Below, piece by piece: positions 35,074-45,223 of a stretch of DNA of 64,000 nucleotides (position 1 is its first letter; each line of letters begins with the position of its first letter). Source of the stretch: Sphingomonadaceae bacterium PASS1. GTDB taxonomy: Bacteria > Pseudomonadota > Alphaproteobacteria > Sphingomonadales > Sphingomonadaceae. The DNA lies in NCBI GenBank assembly GCA_002255985.1, contig NKIR01000006.1, positions 62,001-126,000 on the forward strand, written 5' to 3'. The position numbers were made by a program, and so were the translations under genes. Below the pieces are notes generated by a model, which was given only the letters and a program-made list of their open reading frames with translations, was not told where the DNA came from and did no database searches.

Positions 35074-36384
35074 TCAGCCAAATACCCGTTCGAAAATGGT
35101 GTCGATATGTTTGAAGTGGTAATCAAGATTGAAGCGGTCTTCGATTTCTTCATCAGACATTTTCGTGCGCACATCTGCATCTGCCTTCAAAAGCTCCATC
35201 AGCGATTCCGCACCGTCGGATTCCCAAACCTTCATCGCGTTGCGTTGAACGATGCGGTAGCTGTCCTCACGGCTGATGCCAGCCTGCGTGAGCGCCAAGA
35301 GCACGCGCTGTGAATGGACCAGGCCGCCCATGCGGTCGAGATTTTTCTGCATGCGCTCAGGATAGATCAGCAGCTTATCAATGACGCCCGTCAGTCGGCC
35401 AAGAGCAAAATCGAGCGTGATTGTTGCGTCCGGTCCGATATAGCGTTCGACGCTTGAGTGGCTGATGTCGCGTTCATGCCACAAGGCGACATTTTCCAGA
35501 GCAGGCGTCACATAGCCGCGCACCATACGGGCAAGGCCCGTCAGGTTTTCCGTCAGCACCGGGTTGCGCTTGTGCGGCATGGCGGAGCTGCCCTTTTGAC
35601 CCGGCGAGAAATACTCTTCAGCCTCAAGAACCTCGGTGCGCTGCAAATGGCGCACTTCGGTCGCGAGGCGTTCGATGGACGAAGCGATGACGCCCAGCGT
35701 TGCGAAATACATGGCGTGGCGGTCACGCGGGATGACCTGCGTTGATACAGGCTCAATCGCGAGGCCAAGCTTTGCGGCAACATGCGCTTCAACGCCCGGA
35801 TCGATATTGGCAAAGGTACCGACCGCACCCGAAACGGCGCATGTCGCGATTTCAGCGCGGGCGGCCACAAGGCGTTCACGACCACGCGCGAATTCGGCAT
35901 AGGCTTGCGCAAGCTTCATACCGAATGTGACGGGTTCAGCGTGGATACCGTGGCTGCGGCCGATGGTCGGCGTAAACTTGTGCTCCATGGCGCGCGTCTT
36001 AATCGCGGCCAGCAAGGCATCCATGTCCGCGAGCAAAAGATCGGTCGCTTGCGTAAGCTGAACCGCAAGGCAGGTGTCGAGTACATCGGATGATGTCATC
36101 CCCTGATGCATGAAGCGGGCTTCGTCGCCTACTTGCTCTGCGACCCATGTCAGGAACGCGATGACATCATGCTTTGTGACCGCCTCAATCGCGTCAATGG
36201 CCGCAACATCGATAGCTGGATTGGTGTCCCACCATTTCCAAAGTGCTTGCGCAGCAGAGGCGGGAACAACGCCGCGCGCGGCAAGTGCATCCGTCGCATG
36301 TGCCTCAATTTCGAACCAAATGCGAAAGCGGTTTTCAGGCTCCCAGATCTTCACCATGTCGGGGCGGGAATAACGTGGGATCAT
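35074..36384 (-). CDS. purB: Adenylosuccinate lyase
   Basis: A 436-residue fumarase-superfamily lyase that acts twice in purine synthesis, on SAICAR and on adenylosuccinate. It opens MIPRYSRPDMVKIWEPENRFRIW and holds the three conserved regions: FMHQGMTSSDVLDTCLAVQL, IGRSHGIHAEPVTFGMKLA, and the superfamily signature GSSAMPHKRNPVLTENLTG. It forms a tetramer with shared active sites. It follows the TonB-dependent receptor gene but a terminator separates them. A GCCGCC/GGCGGC stem sits 5-30 bases after its stop. Confidence 0.97.
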   Translation of the reverse strand: MIPRYSRPDMVKIWEPENRFRIWFEIEAHATDALAARGVVPASAAQALWKWWDTNPAIDVAAIDAIEAVTKHDVIAFLTWVAEQVGDEARFMHQGMTSSDVLDTCLAVQLTQATDLLLADMDALLAAIKTRAMEHKFTPTIGRSHGIHAEPVTFGMKLAQAYAEFARGRERLVAARAEIATCAVSGAVGTFANIDPGVEAHVAAKLGLAIEPVSTQVIPRDRHAMYFATLGVIASSIERLATEVRHLQRTEVLEAEEYFSPGQKGSSAMPHKRNPVLTENLTGLARMVRGYVTPALENVALWHERDISHSSVERYIGPDATITLDFALGRLTGVIDKLLIYPERMQKNLDRMGGLVHSQRVLLALTQAGISREDSYRIVQRNAMKVWESDGAESLMELLKADADVRTKMSDEEIEDRFNLDYHFKHIDTIFERVFG

Positions 36385-36471
36385 ATTGTTCGCTTTCTGC
36401 TGGTATCGGGAGTCGTCGCCCCGTTAGCAGGCGCGCCGCAAGGCGTCAAAAATGACGCGCCTGAAGCGCAC

Positions 36472-36508
36472 AAAAAAGAAGGGCGCGGGTTTTATGCCGC
36501 GCCCTTGC
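36472..36508 (-). terminator. Terminator of the TonB-dependent receptor gene
   Basis: On the minus strand GGGCGCGG and CCGCGCCC form an 8-base stem around CATAAAAC, followed by TTCTTTTTTG. It lies 20 bases after the receptor stop. Confidence 0.85.
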
Positions 36509-36527
36509 TTATAAGAAAGGGGTACGT

Positions 36528-39143
36528 TTAGAAATCGATAGAGACGCGGCCATAAACAAACCGTCCGCTGAAACCGAATGGCGACTGCGAGCTATAAGGC
36601 AGGAATGAGTTGTTAAAGCCATAGCTCACCCCATCAACTGTTCCGAATGGAAGACGATCTGGATACACATCCAACAAGTTGTTCGCGCCAAATGCAATTG
36701 AGACGGACTCAACTGGTTTGAAGCGGAATTCAAGGTCGGTAATCCACTTTGGCGACAGGAATATATCGCCTGGGACGATGCCAGGGCCGGTTGTGATGTT
36801 GCTATTGTTTGCTGCTGTCGAAAAGCCGCTTGGCAAGAACACTTCACCATAACGGTTCGTGCGCAGCGTCATACCGACATTGTTATAATCCCAATCGAGG
36901 CTGGCGTTCAGCTTGTTCTTGGGTTGTCCATCGGTCAGGCGATAGCTTTCCTGCCGTGCGAACAAACGCTGTGCTGTGAAGCCCGAGAATACGCGGCGGT
37001 CGGTAATTTTGGTATTGTTTAAATTATAGCCGACGCTGACGCGGAATTTGCCGAGGCCGAATTCTGGCACGCGATAGCTGGCAACAATATCAAGACCTGT
37101 CGTGCGTGTATCAATGCCGTTGATGAAAAAGCGCGCCGAACTTACGCCCGTCACACCAGCTGAAGTCAACAAAGCGAGAACGTCAGCACCTTGAAGGTTT
37201 TCGGTCAAGGTGATGCGGTCGTTGATTTTTATATTGTAGTAATCCGCAGTGATGCTGAGCCCGCTAATCGGCGTGAATGTAACGCCACCGCCAATGTTCA
37301 ACGATTTTTCGGGCGTGAGTGGCTGTGCACCCAGCGCAACGGCCACAGGCGATGAAACCGGGAATGTCCCGACTTCGATAAGCACACCACCGACGTTGTT
37401 GGTCGATGTGGTTGCGAATGATTGCTGGGCAAGGCTTGGCGCCCGGAAGCCGGTTGAAATTGAACCGCGCAGGGCTACGCCATCAAAGACTTCATATCTT
37501 GCTGCGGCTTTACCATTAACGGTGTCGCCAAAGTCACTGAAATGTTCGTAGCGTCCCGCCAGTTGCACCGTCAAGCTGTCGGAGAGATCGGCGTCGAGTT
37601 CGAGATAACCAGCAAAGCTATCGCGCGAAACGTCTGTCGCGTTTGCCGGACGGAAGCCCGGGAACACCTGAGCACCACCGGCGGCATTAAACGGCGCAGC
37701 CGAGAAAGGCCCGTTGACGTAGCTTTGAAGCTCACCTGGAACGATTTTGTAGTTTTCGTTGCGATATTCGCCACCGACGGCAAGCGATACGCTTTGGCCA
37801 ATACCGATGTCCAAATCGCGGCGCATATCAAGGTTGATCGACGTCTGGCCTGAACGCAGGCCGCCAGCGTCAAAGCGCCGCGCACTTACGGTGCCGCCCA
37901 AGGATGTGTTGACCGTATTTTCGATCTCATAATCCAGACGGTTGGATCCATAGACCACGGACAGGTCGTAATCCCATCCGCTCATGGCGCCACGAAGTCC
38001 CGCCGCCGCCGAAATGTCGACGATTTCGCTGGCAATCAGAGGAAGGAAGCCGTCGGCATAAATCGGTACAAAGGTCGTCGTGGACGCTGACCAATCGCGG
38101 TTGCGCACGTCGGAGGAACGGCGATAAAAACCTGCGCCATTACCGTTACGGATGCCATAGCTGCCGAAGGTGTAGAACTCTGCTGAGTCAGAGAATTCAA
38201 ATCCGCCGTTGACAAAGAAGTTCAGATCCTTCGATACGCCGTCACCGTAACGGTGCGCGTAACGGTTGAACGTTGATTCGCGCGGATCGCCTGCGTTGAA
38301 ATAATTCCGGCGGATGTCTGGTCCCGAACGGTTGGTGGGTGAACGGTCCTTATATTCAGCAGTGAGGTTCACATAACCGCTGTCGCCCAAGGGTAGACCA
38401 AAGTTTGATGCCAAGGTGTATGTGTCACCGTCGCGGCGTTTGCGGTCTTCGCCGGTGTATGTGATAACTGGGTTGTCAGTCAGGCCAGTGGTCAAGGAAA
38501 CGGTATCAACCTGACCGACATTTTCCATCTCGGTTATATATTTGCCGAACGTTGCCTGCGCACGCCCTCCAATGCCCTTTTTAAGCTGAATGTTGATAAC
38601 GCCTGCAATTGCATCGGAACCATATTGCGATGCCGCGCCGTCACGGAGAACTTCAAGGCGTTCAATTGCGAGCGGCGGTATGGTGTTCAAATCGACCGCG
38701 GTTGATCCGCGACCGACTGAACCGTTTAGGTTGACCAACGCAGACTGGTGACGGCGTTTGCCGTTGACGAGCACGAGCACTTGGTCTGGCGCTAGTCCGC
38801 GCAAGGTCGCCGGACGAAGCGAGTCGGTGCCATCGGTCAAAGATGGCTGCGGAAAGTTGAATGATGGAACGAGCTGGTTCAGCAACTTGTTGGTTTCGGT
38901 TGTGCCGCTGTTCAGCAGTTCATCGCCGGAGATGACATCGACGGGCACCGTGCTGTCTGCAACGGTGCGGTCGGTCCGGCGTGTGCCGGTCACGATAATT
39001 GCATTTATACCAGTCGCCTCTTTGGCCTCGGCTTCCGGCCCAGATGTTCCTTGCTGTGCAAATGCCGGATTGGCTGCCGCCACGAAGAGCGCGGTGGACG
39101 AAACGGTCACCGCAAGTGCAGAGATTAACTTATATGTGTTCAT
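36528..39143 (-). CDS. TonB-dependent outer-membrane receptor
   Basis: An 871-residue outer-membrane receptor. Three tandem ATGs end at 39143; GGGG spacing favours the last, giving MNTYKLISALAVTVSSTALF with signal peptide cleavage near AFAQQG. The plug domain has AIIVTGTRRTDRTVADSTVPVDVISGDEL and LRGLAPDQVLVLVNGKRRH, plus VLRDGAASQYGSDAIAGVINI. The barrel ends in SGRFVYGRVSIDF, with a terminal aromatic as needed for insertion. It imports an unknown substrate by TonB energy. Upstream are three spaced TTTRTTACRR motifs. No TonB, sensor or metabolic partner gene is adjacent, so substrate cannot be guessed. Confidence 0.95.
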   Translation of the reverse strand: MNTYKLISALAVTVSSTALFVAAANPAFAQQGTSGPEAEAKEATGINAIIVTGTRRTDRTVADSTVPVDVISGDELLNSGTTETNKLLNQLVPSFNFPQPSLTDGTDSLRPATLRGLAPDQVLVLVNGKRRHQSALVNLNGSVGRGSTAVDLNTIPPLAIERLEVLRDGAASQYGSDAIAGVINIQLKKGIGGRAQATFGKYITEMENVGQVDTVSLTTGLTDNPVITYTGEDRKRRDGDTYTLASNFGLPLGDSGYVNLTAEYKDRSPTNRSGPDIRRNYFNAGDPRESTFNRYAHRYGDGVSKDLNFFVNGGFEFSDSAEFYTFGSYGIRNGNGAGFYRRSSDVRNRDWSASTTTFVPIYADGFLPLIASEIVDISAAAGLRGAMSGWDYDLSVVYGSNRLDYEIENTVNTSLGGTVSARRFDAGGLRSGQTSINLDMRRDLDIGIGQSVSLAVGGEYRNENYKIVPGELQSYVNGPFSAAPFNAAGGAQVFPGFRPANATDVSRDSFAGYLELDADLSDSLTVQLAGRYEHFSDFGDTVNGKAAARYEVFDGVALRGSISTGFRAPSLAQQSFATTSTNNVGGVLIEVGTFPVSSPVAVALGAQPLTPEKSLNIGGGVTFTPISGLSITADYYNIKINDRITLTENLQGADVLALLTSAGVTGVSSARFFINGIDTRTTGLDIVASYRVPEFGLGKFRVSVGYNLNNTKITDRRVFSGFTAQRLFARQESYRLTDGQPKNKLNASLDWDYNNVGMTLRTNRYGEVFLPSGFSTAANNSNITTGPGIVPGDIFLSPKWITDLEFRFKPVESVSIAFGANNLLDVYPDRLPFGTVDGVSYGFNNSFLPYSSQSPFGFSGRFVYGRVSIDF

Positions 39144-39196
39144 CATCATTCCCCGGTTTGTCTGTATATTTTTGTTTACCTGCATGAAGCTGGCAC

Positions 39197-39267
39197 TTTG
39201 TTACGGTGAATTCCAGTAAACTCGCAGTTTATTACAATTTTGCTGCTGAAATGTGTCTTTATTACAA
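39197..39267. promoter_or_regulatory. Three evenly spaced TTTRTTACRR motifs before the receptor gene
   Basis: TTTGTTACGG at 39197-39206, TTTATTACAA at 39228-39237 and TTTATTACAA at 39258-39267, spaced 31 and 30 bases, i.e. about three helical turns. They lie 54-125 bases upstream of the receptor start and 86-158 bases upstream of parC. They suggest cooperative binding of a regulator on one DNA face; which gene is controlled is inference. Confidence 0.45.
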
Positions 39268-39353
39268 CGCAACATATGCGCCCAGCGCATTAAGCTGTGG
39301 ATTGCTGAAATCGTTGCTTTGCGACGGCGGGTTCGCTCGCTATCGGGTCAAAT

Positions 39354-41681
39354 ATGTCTGACATAGTTGATGCTCCAGCAGAAGATCCATTTGACGCGAT
39401 TGTCGATGCGCCGTTTGATGCGGCTTTGTCGGAACGCTATCTGATCTACGCCATGTCAACGATCACCGCGCGATCGCTTCCTGATCTGCGTGATGGGTTG
39501 AAACCTGTGCACCGGCGTCTGTTATGGGCAATGCGTTTGCTCAAGCTTGATCCGGCAAGTGGGTATAAGAAATGTGCCCGTGTTGTCGGCGATGTTATCG
39601 GTAAATATCACCCGCATGGCGACCAGTCCGTTTATGACGCAATGGTCCGGCTCGCGCAGACTTTTTCGCTGCGTTATCCGTTGGTTGACGGGCAGGGCAA
39701 CTTCGGCAACATCGACGGCGATAATGCGGCGGCGTATCGATATACCGAAGCGCGTCTGACGCGCACGGCCATTGAGCTGATGAACGGGCTTGATGAGAAC
39801 GCGACGGACTTTCGCCCTACCTACAATGGGGAAGACGAAGAGCCCGAGGTTATGCCCGGTCTGTTCCCCAATTTGCTGGCAAATGGTGCAAGTGGCATCG
39901 CCGTCGGCATGGCGACCAGCATCCCGTCGCATAATGCGGCTGAGATTATCGACGCTGCAATGCTGCTCATTGATGAGCCACAGGCACGTCACGATCAGTT
40001 GATGGAAATCGTCAAGGGCCCAGATTTTGCAACAGGTGGCGTGCTGGTAGACACCCCCGCAGTGATAAGTGCAGCCTATGCGAGCGGTCGCGGTGCCATG
40101 CGGGTGCGCGCGCGCTTTTCAAATGGCTGGCAGGACAGCGAGAAAACCTGGGAACCCACAGGCGTTGAAAAACTGCCCGGTGGTACGTGGCAGCTTGTTG
40201 TGTCGGAAATTCCGTATCAGGTGCAAAAAGGCAAGTTGATCGAGCAAATCGCGCAACTGATTGCCGATAAAAAGCTGCCCATATTGGATGATATCCGTGA
40301 CGAAAGTGACGAACGCGTTCGTATCGTGCTTGTGCCCAAAAGCCGCAACGTGGATCCCGAAGATCTGAAAAACGCTTTGTTCCGCCTTACGGACCTTGAA
40401 ACCCGCTTTTCTTTGAACATGAACGTGCTCGATGCTGACCGCACCCCAAAGGTCATGGGCTTGGGCGAGGTTCTGCTGCGTTGGTTGACGCACCAGATCG
40501 AAGTGCTCGTGCGCAAGTCGCAACACCGGCTGGAAAAGATCGATAGCCGTCTTGAATTGCTTCAGGGTTATATCATTGCGTTCCTGAACCTTGATCGCAT
40601 CATTGAAATCATCCGTAACGAAGATGAGCCCAAACCCGTTATGATGGCTGAGTTCCAGCTAAATGACCGGCAAGCAGAAGCTATTCTCAACATGCGTTTG
40701 CGTTCGCTCCGCCGGCTGGAAGAAATGGAGCTAAGGCGCGAGCTTGAGGGCTTGGAGGCTGAACGCGAGGAGCTGGTAAAGCTCATCGAAAGCCCAGCGC
40801 GGCAGAAGACGCGCTTGAAAAAAGACCTGACAGCGCTGCGCAAAAATTACGGTGAGGATACGGAGCTTGGCCGACGCCGCACAAGCTTGGAAGAAGCAGG
40901 GCAAGCGCGCGAGATTTCGCTTGAGGCATTTGTCGAACGCGAACCGGTCACGGTTATCATGTCAAAACGTGGCTGGATTAAAGCCATGAAGGGCCATGCA
41001 GATCTGTCTGCGCGCGCCGACTTCAAGTTTAAGGATGGCGATGGCCCAGCCTTTGCATTCCATGCACAGACGACAGACAAGATCCTTATCGCAACAGCGA
41101 ATGGCCGTTTTTATACCTTGGGTGCTGACAGGCTGCCCGGTGCCCGCGGTTTCGGGGAACCTGTTGGCACAATGATCGACATCGAAACCGGAAACGATAT
41201 CGTTGCGGCGTTCCCTGCCGTGGCAGACGGGCGGATGTTGCTGGCGGCTTCAACGGGCAAAGGCTTTATCGCGCGGATGAGCGACATTATTGCCGAAACC
41301 CGTAAGGGACGCGGCGTCGTCACGTTGAAACCGGGAACCAAGCTGTCGGTCGTTCGCCTTGCTCCTGCAGAGTCAACCGACGAGGCGACCTTGAAGGACC
41401 AATATGTTGCCGTAGTGGGCGATAATCGTAAATTGGTGGTCTTTCCGCTTAGTGAAATTCCCGAAATGGCCAAGGGGCAGGGCGTTACCTTGCAGCGGTA
41501 TAAGGATGGCGGCCTTGCAGATGCTGTCTGCTTTAAGATGAGCGAAGGGCTCAGCTGGGCGATGGGCGGTGACAGTGGACGGATGCGCACGGAAAGCGAC
41601 ATGTCTTTGTGGCGTGTAGCGCGCGGTGCGGCGGGGCGACTTCCGCCACAGGGCTTTCCACGGAATAACCGCTTCGATTAA
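39354..41681 (+). CDS. parC: DNA topoisomerase IV subunit A
   Basis: A 775-residue type IIA topoisomerase subunit that decatenates daughter chromosomes. [22 protein letters not shown] begins the breakage-reunion domain; the catalytic tyrosine is Tyr130 in [11 protein letters not shown]. The quinolone region reads [20 protein letters not shown], so the positions equal to E. coli Ser80 and Glu84 are Gln91 and Asp95, which I take as natural variation of the group. It lacks the GyrA-box QRRGGKG expected in GyrA, supporting ParC. The C-terminal beta-pinwheel runs from about 520. Confidence 0.94.
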   Translation: MSDIVDAPAEDPFDAIVDAPFDAALSERYLIYAMSTITARSLPDLRDGLKPVHRRLLWAMRLLKLDPASGYKKCARVVGDVIGKYHPHGDQSVYDAMVRLAQTFSLRYPLVDGQGNFGNIDGDNAAAYRYTEARLTRTAIELMNGLDENATDFRPTYNGEDEEPEVMPGLFPNLLANGASGIAVGMATSIPSHNAAEIIDAAMLLIDEPQARHDQLMEIVKGPDFATGGVLVDTPAVISAAYASGRGAMRVRARFSNGWQDSEKTWEPTGVEKLPGGTWQLVVSEIPYQVQKGKLIEQIAQLIADKKLPILDDIRDESDERVRIVLVPKSRNVDPEDLKNALFRLTDLETRFSLNMNVLDADRTPKVMGLGEVLLRWLTHQIEVLVRKSQHRLEKIDSRLELLQGYIIAFLNLDRIIEIIRNEDEPKPVMMAEFQLNDRQAEAILNMRLRSLRRLEEMELRRELEGLEAEREELVKLIESPARQKTRLKKDLTALRKNYGEDTELGRRRTSLEEAGQAREISLEAFVEREPVTVIMSKRGWIKAMKGHADLSARADFKFKDGDGPAFAFHAQTTDKILIATANGRFYTLGADRLPGARGFGEPVGTMIDIETGNDIVAAFPAVADGRMLLAASTGKGFIARMSDIIAETRKGRGVVTLKPGTKLSVVRLAPAESTDEATLKDQYVAVVGDNRKLVVFPLSEIPEMAKGQGVTLQRYKDGGLADAVCFKMSEGLSWAMGGDSGRMRTESDMSLWRVARGAAGRLPPQGFPRNNRFD

Positions 41682-41709
41682 GGTTCACTGAAAGTTAACC
41701 ACGTAAAGA

Positions 41710-43464
41710 GTGACGATTTTTTACAATCGGCGTCCATACCCGCGCGTAATGAACACCGCCGGCTCGCCCAATTTAGACGAAAAGAACCGTTATAATAAGG
41801 CGTTCACAGCGCCCAGCGAGGCGGAATTTAATTGGCTTTCCTCATTGCCGATAGCTAGCGCCATTCTTCGCAGCGGTGAAAATGAAATACATCTGGTTCG
41901 CAGTAACAGGAAGTTTGACGATCTTGTGCTTGGCTTCGGTCGGGAATCAAAGCTCGACATGACATTGTTGGCTGACCGGACGTTGGTCATGCTCGAAGAA
42001 GGCCGTGAGTCCCATTTCGAATGCTGGCAATCTGAAGATACCATTCATCCACGCGAGTTGGAAATTAGCATCGCTCGTTTTGGTGGCGGTGATGACTTGT
42101 TCCTGCTGTCGATGGTTGACCGCACTGCCGAGGCCATTAGCCGGTTTAACTTGCGCCGTGAAATGCTGACAGACAGCCTGACCGGATTTTGCAACCGTAC
42201 CGGTTTTGAAGAACAGGTTGAAGCCGCGGTTGGAGCGATGCTGAAATCAGGTTCGTCGCAAAATTATGCTATCGTCCTAGTCGACTTGGCGCGTTTCAGC
42301 CGCGTGAATGAATCCGTAGGCGCGATTGCCGGCGACGAGCTCATCATTACCGCCGCCCGCCGCCTCAATGCCCGTATCCGCAGCAATGAAATTCTGGGAC
42401 GGCTTGCTGGCAATGAATTTGCCCTGTTTGCGCAGATGGATTCAGGTTCAATCGACGTCGCGCCAATTGCCCGACGCCTGGGTGAGGCATTCAACGATCC
42501 ATGCAAGCTCTCGAGTTTGGAAATTCAGGTTGAATGCGCAGTCGCTGCGGCGACAGGTGTTGTTGGCGATGATCCAACGGATACCTTACGCCATGCCCAA
42601 ATTGCACTAAAGCGCGCCAAATCGTCCAAGACCTTCGAACTTTATGCTGCGGGGACTGTCGATACCGCACGGCGTCGGTTCAGCCTTGAGACCGATTTGC
42701 GGCGGGCGTTGAAGCGCGACGAGCTTGTCTTGCATTATCAGCCGCTGGTTGATCTCGACAGTGGCTCATTAAGCGGCTTTGAAGCACTCGCGCGTTGGAA
42801 CCATCCTGATCTTGGCGCAGTATCGCCGGTCGACTTTATTCCTGTTGCAGAGGAAAGTGGTTTAATCGTGCCGCTTGGCCGGTGGGCTTTGGAAGAAGCG
42901 GCGAAGACCATTTCGCGATGGAACAGTGGGCCTTACACTCAACAGGATTTCCGGGTTTCCGTGAACATGTCCGCGGTACAGATGCAGCGAGATGATGTCG
43001 TGGACGCGGTGTCTTCGGCGCTTAAGGGCGCTAATGTCGATGGCAACCGGATGACAATCGAGCTTACCGAGAGCGCCTTTATCAATGACCCGTCCGGCGC
43101 AAAGAAGCTGCTTGATGCCTTGAAAGGGCTCGATACCAACCTTGCCATGGACGATTTCGGCACGGGTTATTCTAATCTGGCCTATCTTCAGCAGCTTCCG
43201 ATTGATGTTCTGAAAATCGACTGCAGCTTTGTATCCGAGATGCTGGTCAACAAAGATAAGCGCGCCATTGTCCGCACAGTTTTGTCGCTGGCGCGGGCAT
43301 TAGGTATGAAGACAACGGCGGAGGGCGTTGAAACTGTTGAGATTTCGCAATTGCTACGTCGCCTTGGCTGCTCATTTGGGCAGGGCTATTATTACGCGCG
43401 GCCTTTGCCTGAAGACGATGCTTATGCCTTTTTGGTTGCTAACAAGGCTGCATCGACAAGCTGA
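41710..43464 (+). CDS. GGDEF/EAL protein with degenerate GGDEF (probable c-di-GMP phosphodiesterase)
   Basis: A 584-residue protein if GTG 41710 is used; ATG 41749 (MNTAGSPNLDEKN) is the alternative, and neither has a clear ribosome site. There is an N-terminal PAS-like region (about 25-140), then a GGDEF domain with LTDSLTGFCNRTGFEEQV and the signature degenerated to RLAGNEFALF (about 228-238), so cyclase activity is unlikely. The EAL domain is intact: LSGFEALARWNHP (about 355-367), MTIELTESAF, MDDFGTGYSNLAYLQQLPIDVLKID and EGVETVE, so it should hydrolyse c-di-GMP. No membrane helix is seen. Its 3' end overlaps the converging cca gene by 43 bases. Confidence 0.9.
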   Translation: MTIFYNRRPYPRVMNTAGSPNLDEKNRYNKAFTAPSEAEFNWLSSLPIASAILRSGENEIHLVRSNRKFDDLVLGFGRESKLDMTLLADRTLVMLEEGRESHFECWQSEDTIHPRELEISIARFGGGDDLFLLSMVDRTAEAISRFNLRREMLTDSLTGFCNRTGFEEQVEAAVGAMLKSGSSQNYAIVLVDLARFSRVNESVGAIAGDELIITAARRLNARIRSNEILGRLAGNEFALFAQMDSGSIDVAPIARRLGEAFNDPCKLSSLEIQVECAVAAATGVVGDDPTDTLRHAQIALKRAKSSKTFELYAAGTVDTARRRFSLETDLRRALKRDELVLHYQPLVDLDSGSLSGFEALARWNHPDLGAVSPVDFIPVAEESGLIVPLGRWALEEAAKTISRWNSGPYTQQDFRVSVNMSAVQMQRDDVVDAVSSALKGANVDGNRMTIELTESAFINDPSGAKKLLDALKGLDTNLAMDDFGTGYSNLAYLQQLPIDVLKIDCSFVSEMLVNKDKRAIVRTVLSLARALGMKTTAEGVETVEISQLLRRLGCSFGQGYYYARPLPEDDAYAFLVANKAASTS

Positions 43465-44651
43465 CGCGACAGTTCGGACTGGCGGTCCGATGCAGGGAAA
43501 TCTTCGGCAACCCAAATGGCTTCCAGCTCTTGCAAGGTTTTTGCCACGAGTGGACCAGCGGGCAATCCCATTTTGATAAGATCGCCGCCTTTGATGTGCA
43601 TGATGGGGCTATCCCAATTGTCCAAGCGGGCCAGACAATGCGGCAGCGCATTGTCGTCTGCAAACAACATGGCGGCATCGCGCGCGGTGTCATTATCAAA
43701 ACGATAGGCGATGGCGCGGATATTGCCCTCAGTCGGCACGCCAGCGTTCAAACGGTTGGCCAGATTTTCACGTATTTTGTTCGACAGCTTCAGCCTCGCC
43801 GCCACTTTGTCGACCGCAACTGGGTCCGTCACCAATATGCTGAGAAGCCGGGCAGGGAGCGAGAGCGGTTGATTGTGCAACTGCTCTCTTTCCACAAGCT
43901 GCCGCAATCGGTCGTGGGCATCGCTGCACAGTTCAGGAAGAAACGGCGCGAAAATGCCATTGTCGATCATGAGGCCGACAGACGCGGCTGGGTTTTTGAG
44001 CGACAGCAGTCGGGCAAGTTCCTGCGCAATGCGTTCGCGTGACAGCGCCGTCAGCCCATGCGCACCTTGCGCGCAGGCATGGATTGCGGCTGCATCCACC
44101 GGACCGCTGCCAAATCGGGCAAGGAAACGGAAATACCGCAATATCCGCAGGAAATCCTCGGCAATCCTCTGCGTAGCGTCGCCGATGAAGTGCAGGCAGC
44201 CGTTTTCGAGATCGTGTAAACCGCCGAAATAATCGAAAACCTCTCCAGTTTTGGGGTCAGCATATAGCGCGTTGATCGTGAAATCCCGCCGTGCGGCATC
44301 TTCCCGCCAATCGGTTGCGAAAGCCACCGTCGCGCGTCGGCCATCGGTTGAGACATCGCGGCGTAATGTGGTGATTTCGTAATTCTTGCCGTCAACGACC
44401 GCAGTAATTGTGCCATGGTCCAGCCCTGTGGGAACGGCTTTGACGCCGCCAGCTTCCAATCGGTCAATGACCGTTTCGGGTAACAATGCTGTGGCAATAT
44501 CGACGTCTGAAACTGGCAGCCCCAACAATGTGTCGCGCACAGCGCCGCCAACATATCGGGGGCCACCATAAGAATCGGCCAGCAGCGCCAGCACCTTTTT
44601 CAAGCCTGCGGCCTGTTGCCATTCGGCATTAGGAAGTTGTGCCGCAATCAT
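43422..44651 (-). CDS. cca: CCA-adding enzyme / poly(A) polymerase-family nucleotidyltransferase
   Basis: A 409-residue class II nucleotidyltransferase from ATG 44651, which overlaps the NUDIX stop by 4 bases. The head has YVGGAVRDTLLGLPVSDVDIATALLPE with the GGAVRD nucleotide turn (35-40) and catalytic DVD (49-51). It continues with RRDFTINALYADP, FDYFGGLHDLENG, and RIAEDFLRILRYFRFLARFG, the RNA-binding motif of this class. The C-terminal helical part has no evident HD phosphohydrolase motif. It should repair or add tRNA CCA ends. Its last 43 bases overlap the convergent EAL gene. Confidence 0.93.
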   Translation of the reverse strand: MIAAQLPNAEWQQAAGLKKVLALLADSYGGPRYVGGAVRDTLLGLPVSDVDIATALLPETVIDRLEAGGVKAVPTGLDHGTITAVVDGKNYEITTLRRDVSTDGRRATVAFATDWREDAARRDFTINALYADPKTGEVFDYFGGLHDLENGCLHFIGDATQRIAEDFLRILRYFRFLARFGSGPVDAAAIHACAQGAHGLTALSRERIAQELARLLSLKNPAASVGLMIDNGIFAPFLPELCSDAHDRLRQLVEREQLHNQPLSLPARLLSILVTDPVAVDKVAARLKLSNKIRENLANRLNAGVPTEGNIRAIAYRFDNDTARDAAMLFADDNALPHCLARLDNWDSPIMHIKGGDLIKMGLPAGPLVAKTLQELEAIWVAEDFPASDRQSELSRQLVDAALLATKKA

Positions 44652-45223
44652 GCGAGCCGCCGAACCAGATTGGCGATTATCCCCGCCGTTACACCCCATA
44701 TCCGTCGTTCGCCCCATTGCATGTCGTAATAACTACGCTGCTGCCCATTCCAGTTGGTCTCTTTCTTGATGGAATTGGCAGGATCAAGCAGAAACGCAAG
44801 CGGGACTTCAAACCAGTCTTCGACCTCTTGCGGGTTGGGCTGAAGCTCAAGGTCGGGCGGGATGATACCAACAACGGGGGTAATGCTGTATCCGCTGCCT
44901 GAATAATAAGTGTCGGCCACACCGATTACCTCGACGCGGGCTGGCGGTATGTTCAATTCCTCTTCTGCTTCGCGCAATGCCGCAAAGATTGAACTTTCGT
45001 CGCTGTCATCAACCTTGCCGCCGGGAAATGCGACTTGCCCGGCATGGCTGCGCAGCCATGTGGGGCGCTGGGTGAGAATAACGCCCGGTTCGGCGCGGTC
45101 GGTTATCGGGATAAGGACGGCAGCGGCACGATGTTTAACCGTGTCACCCAAGTAGCGCTCATCCTCAATCTCGATATCCAACGCGGGGTCGAGCGCCTGA
45201 TGTATGCGGTGTCGCCAATTCAT
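44648..45223 (-). CDS. NUDIX hydrolase, CoA pyrophosphatase type
   Basis: A 191-residue protein with LTQRPTWLRSHAGQVAFPGGKVDDSD (about 50-75) and the Nudix helix SIFAALREAEEELNI (about 78-92). The SHAGQVAFPGG pattern marks the CoA pyrophosphatase (YeaB/NudL-like) group, which cleaves CoA and related diphosphates. The DUF1285-NUDIX-cca arrangement is overlapping at both junctions (ATGA), so the three are tightly coupled. A link to RNA end-processing is possible from context only. Confidence 0.9.
   Translation of the reverse strand: MNWRHRIHQALDPALDIEIEDERYLGDTVKHRAAAVLIPITDRAEPGVILTQRPTWLRSHAGQVAFPGGKVDDSDESSIFAALREAEEELNIPPARVEVIGVADTYYSGSGYSITPVVGIIPPDLELQPNPQEVEDWFEVPLAFLLDPANSIKKETNWNGQQRSYYDMQWGERRIWGVTAGIIANLVRRLA

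Noticed and set aside
39410-39700. Quinolone resistance change in ParC (Gln91 and Asp95 where E. coli has Ser and Glu)
   Set aside because: I take this wording as natural for ParC of related alphaproteobacteria, not an acquired mutation.
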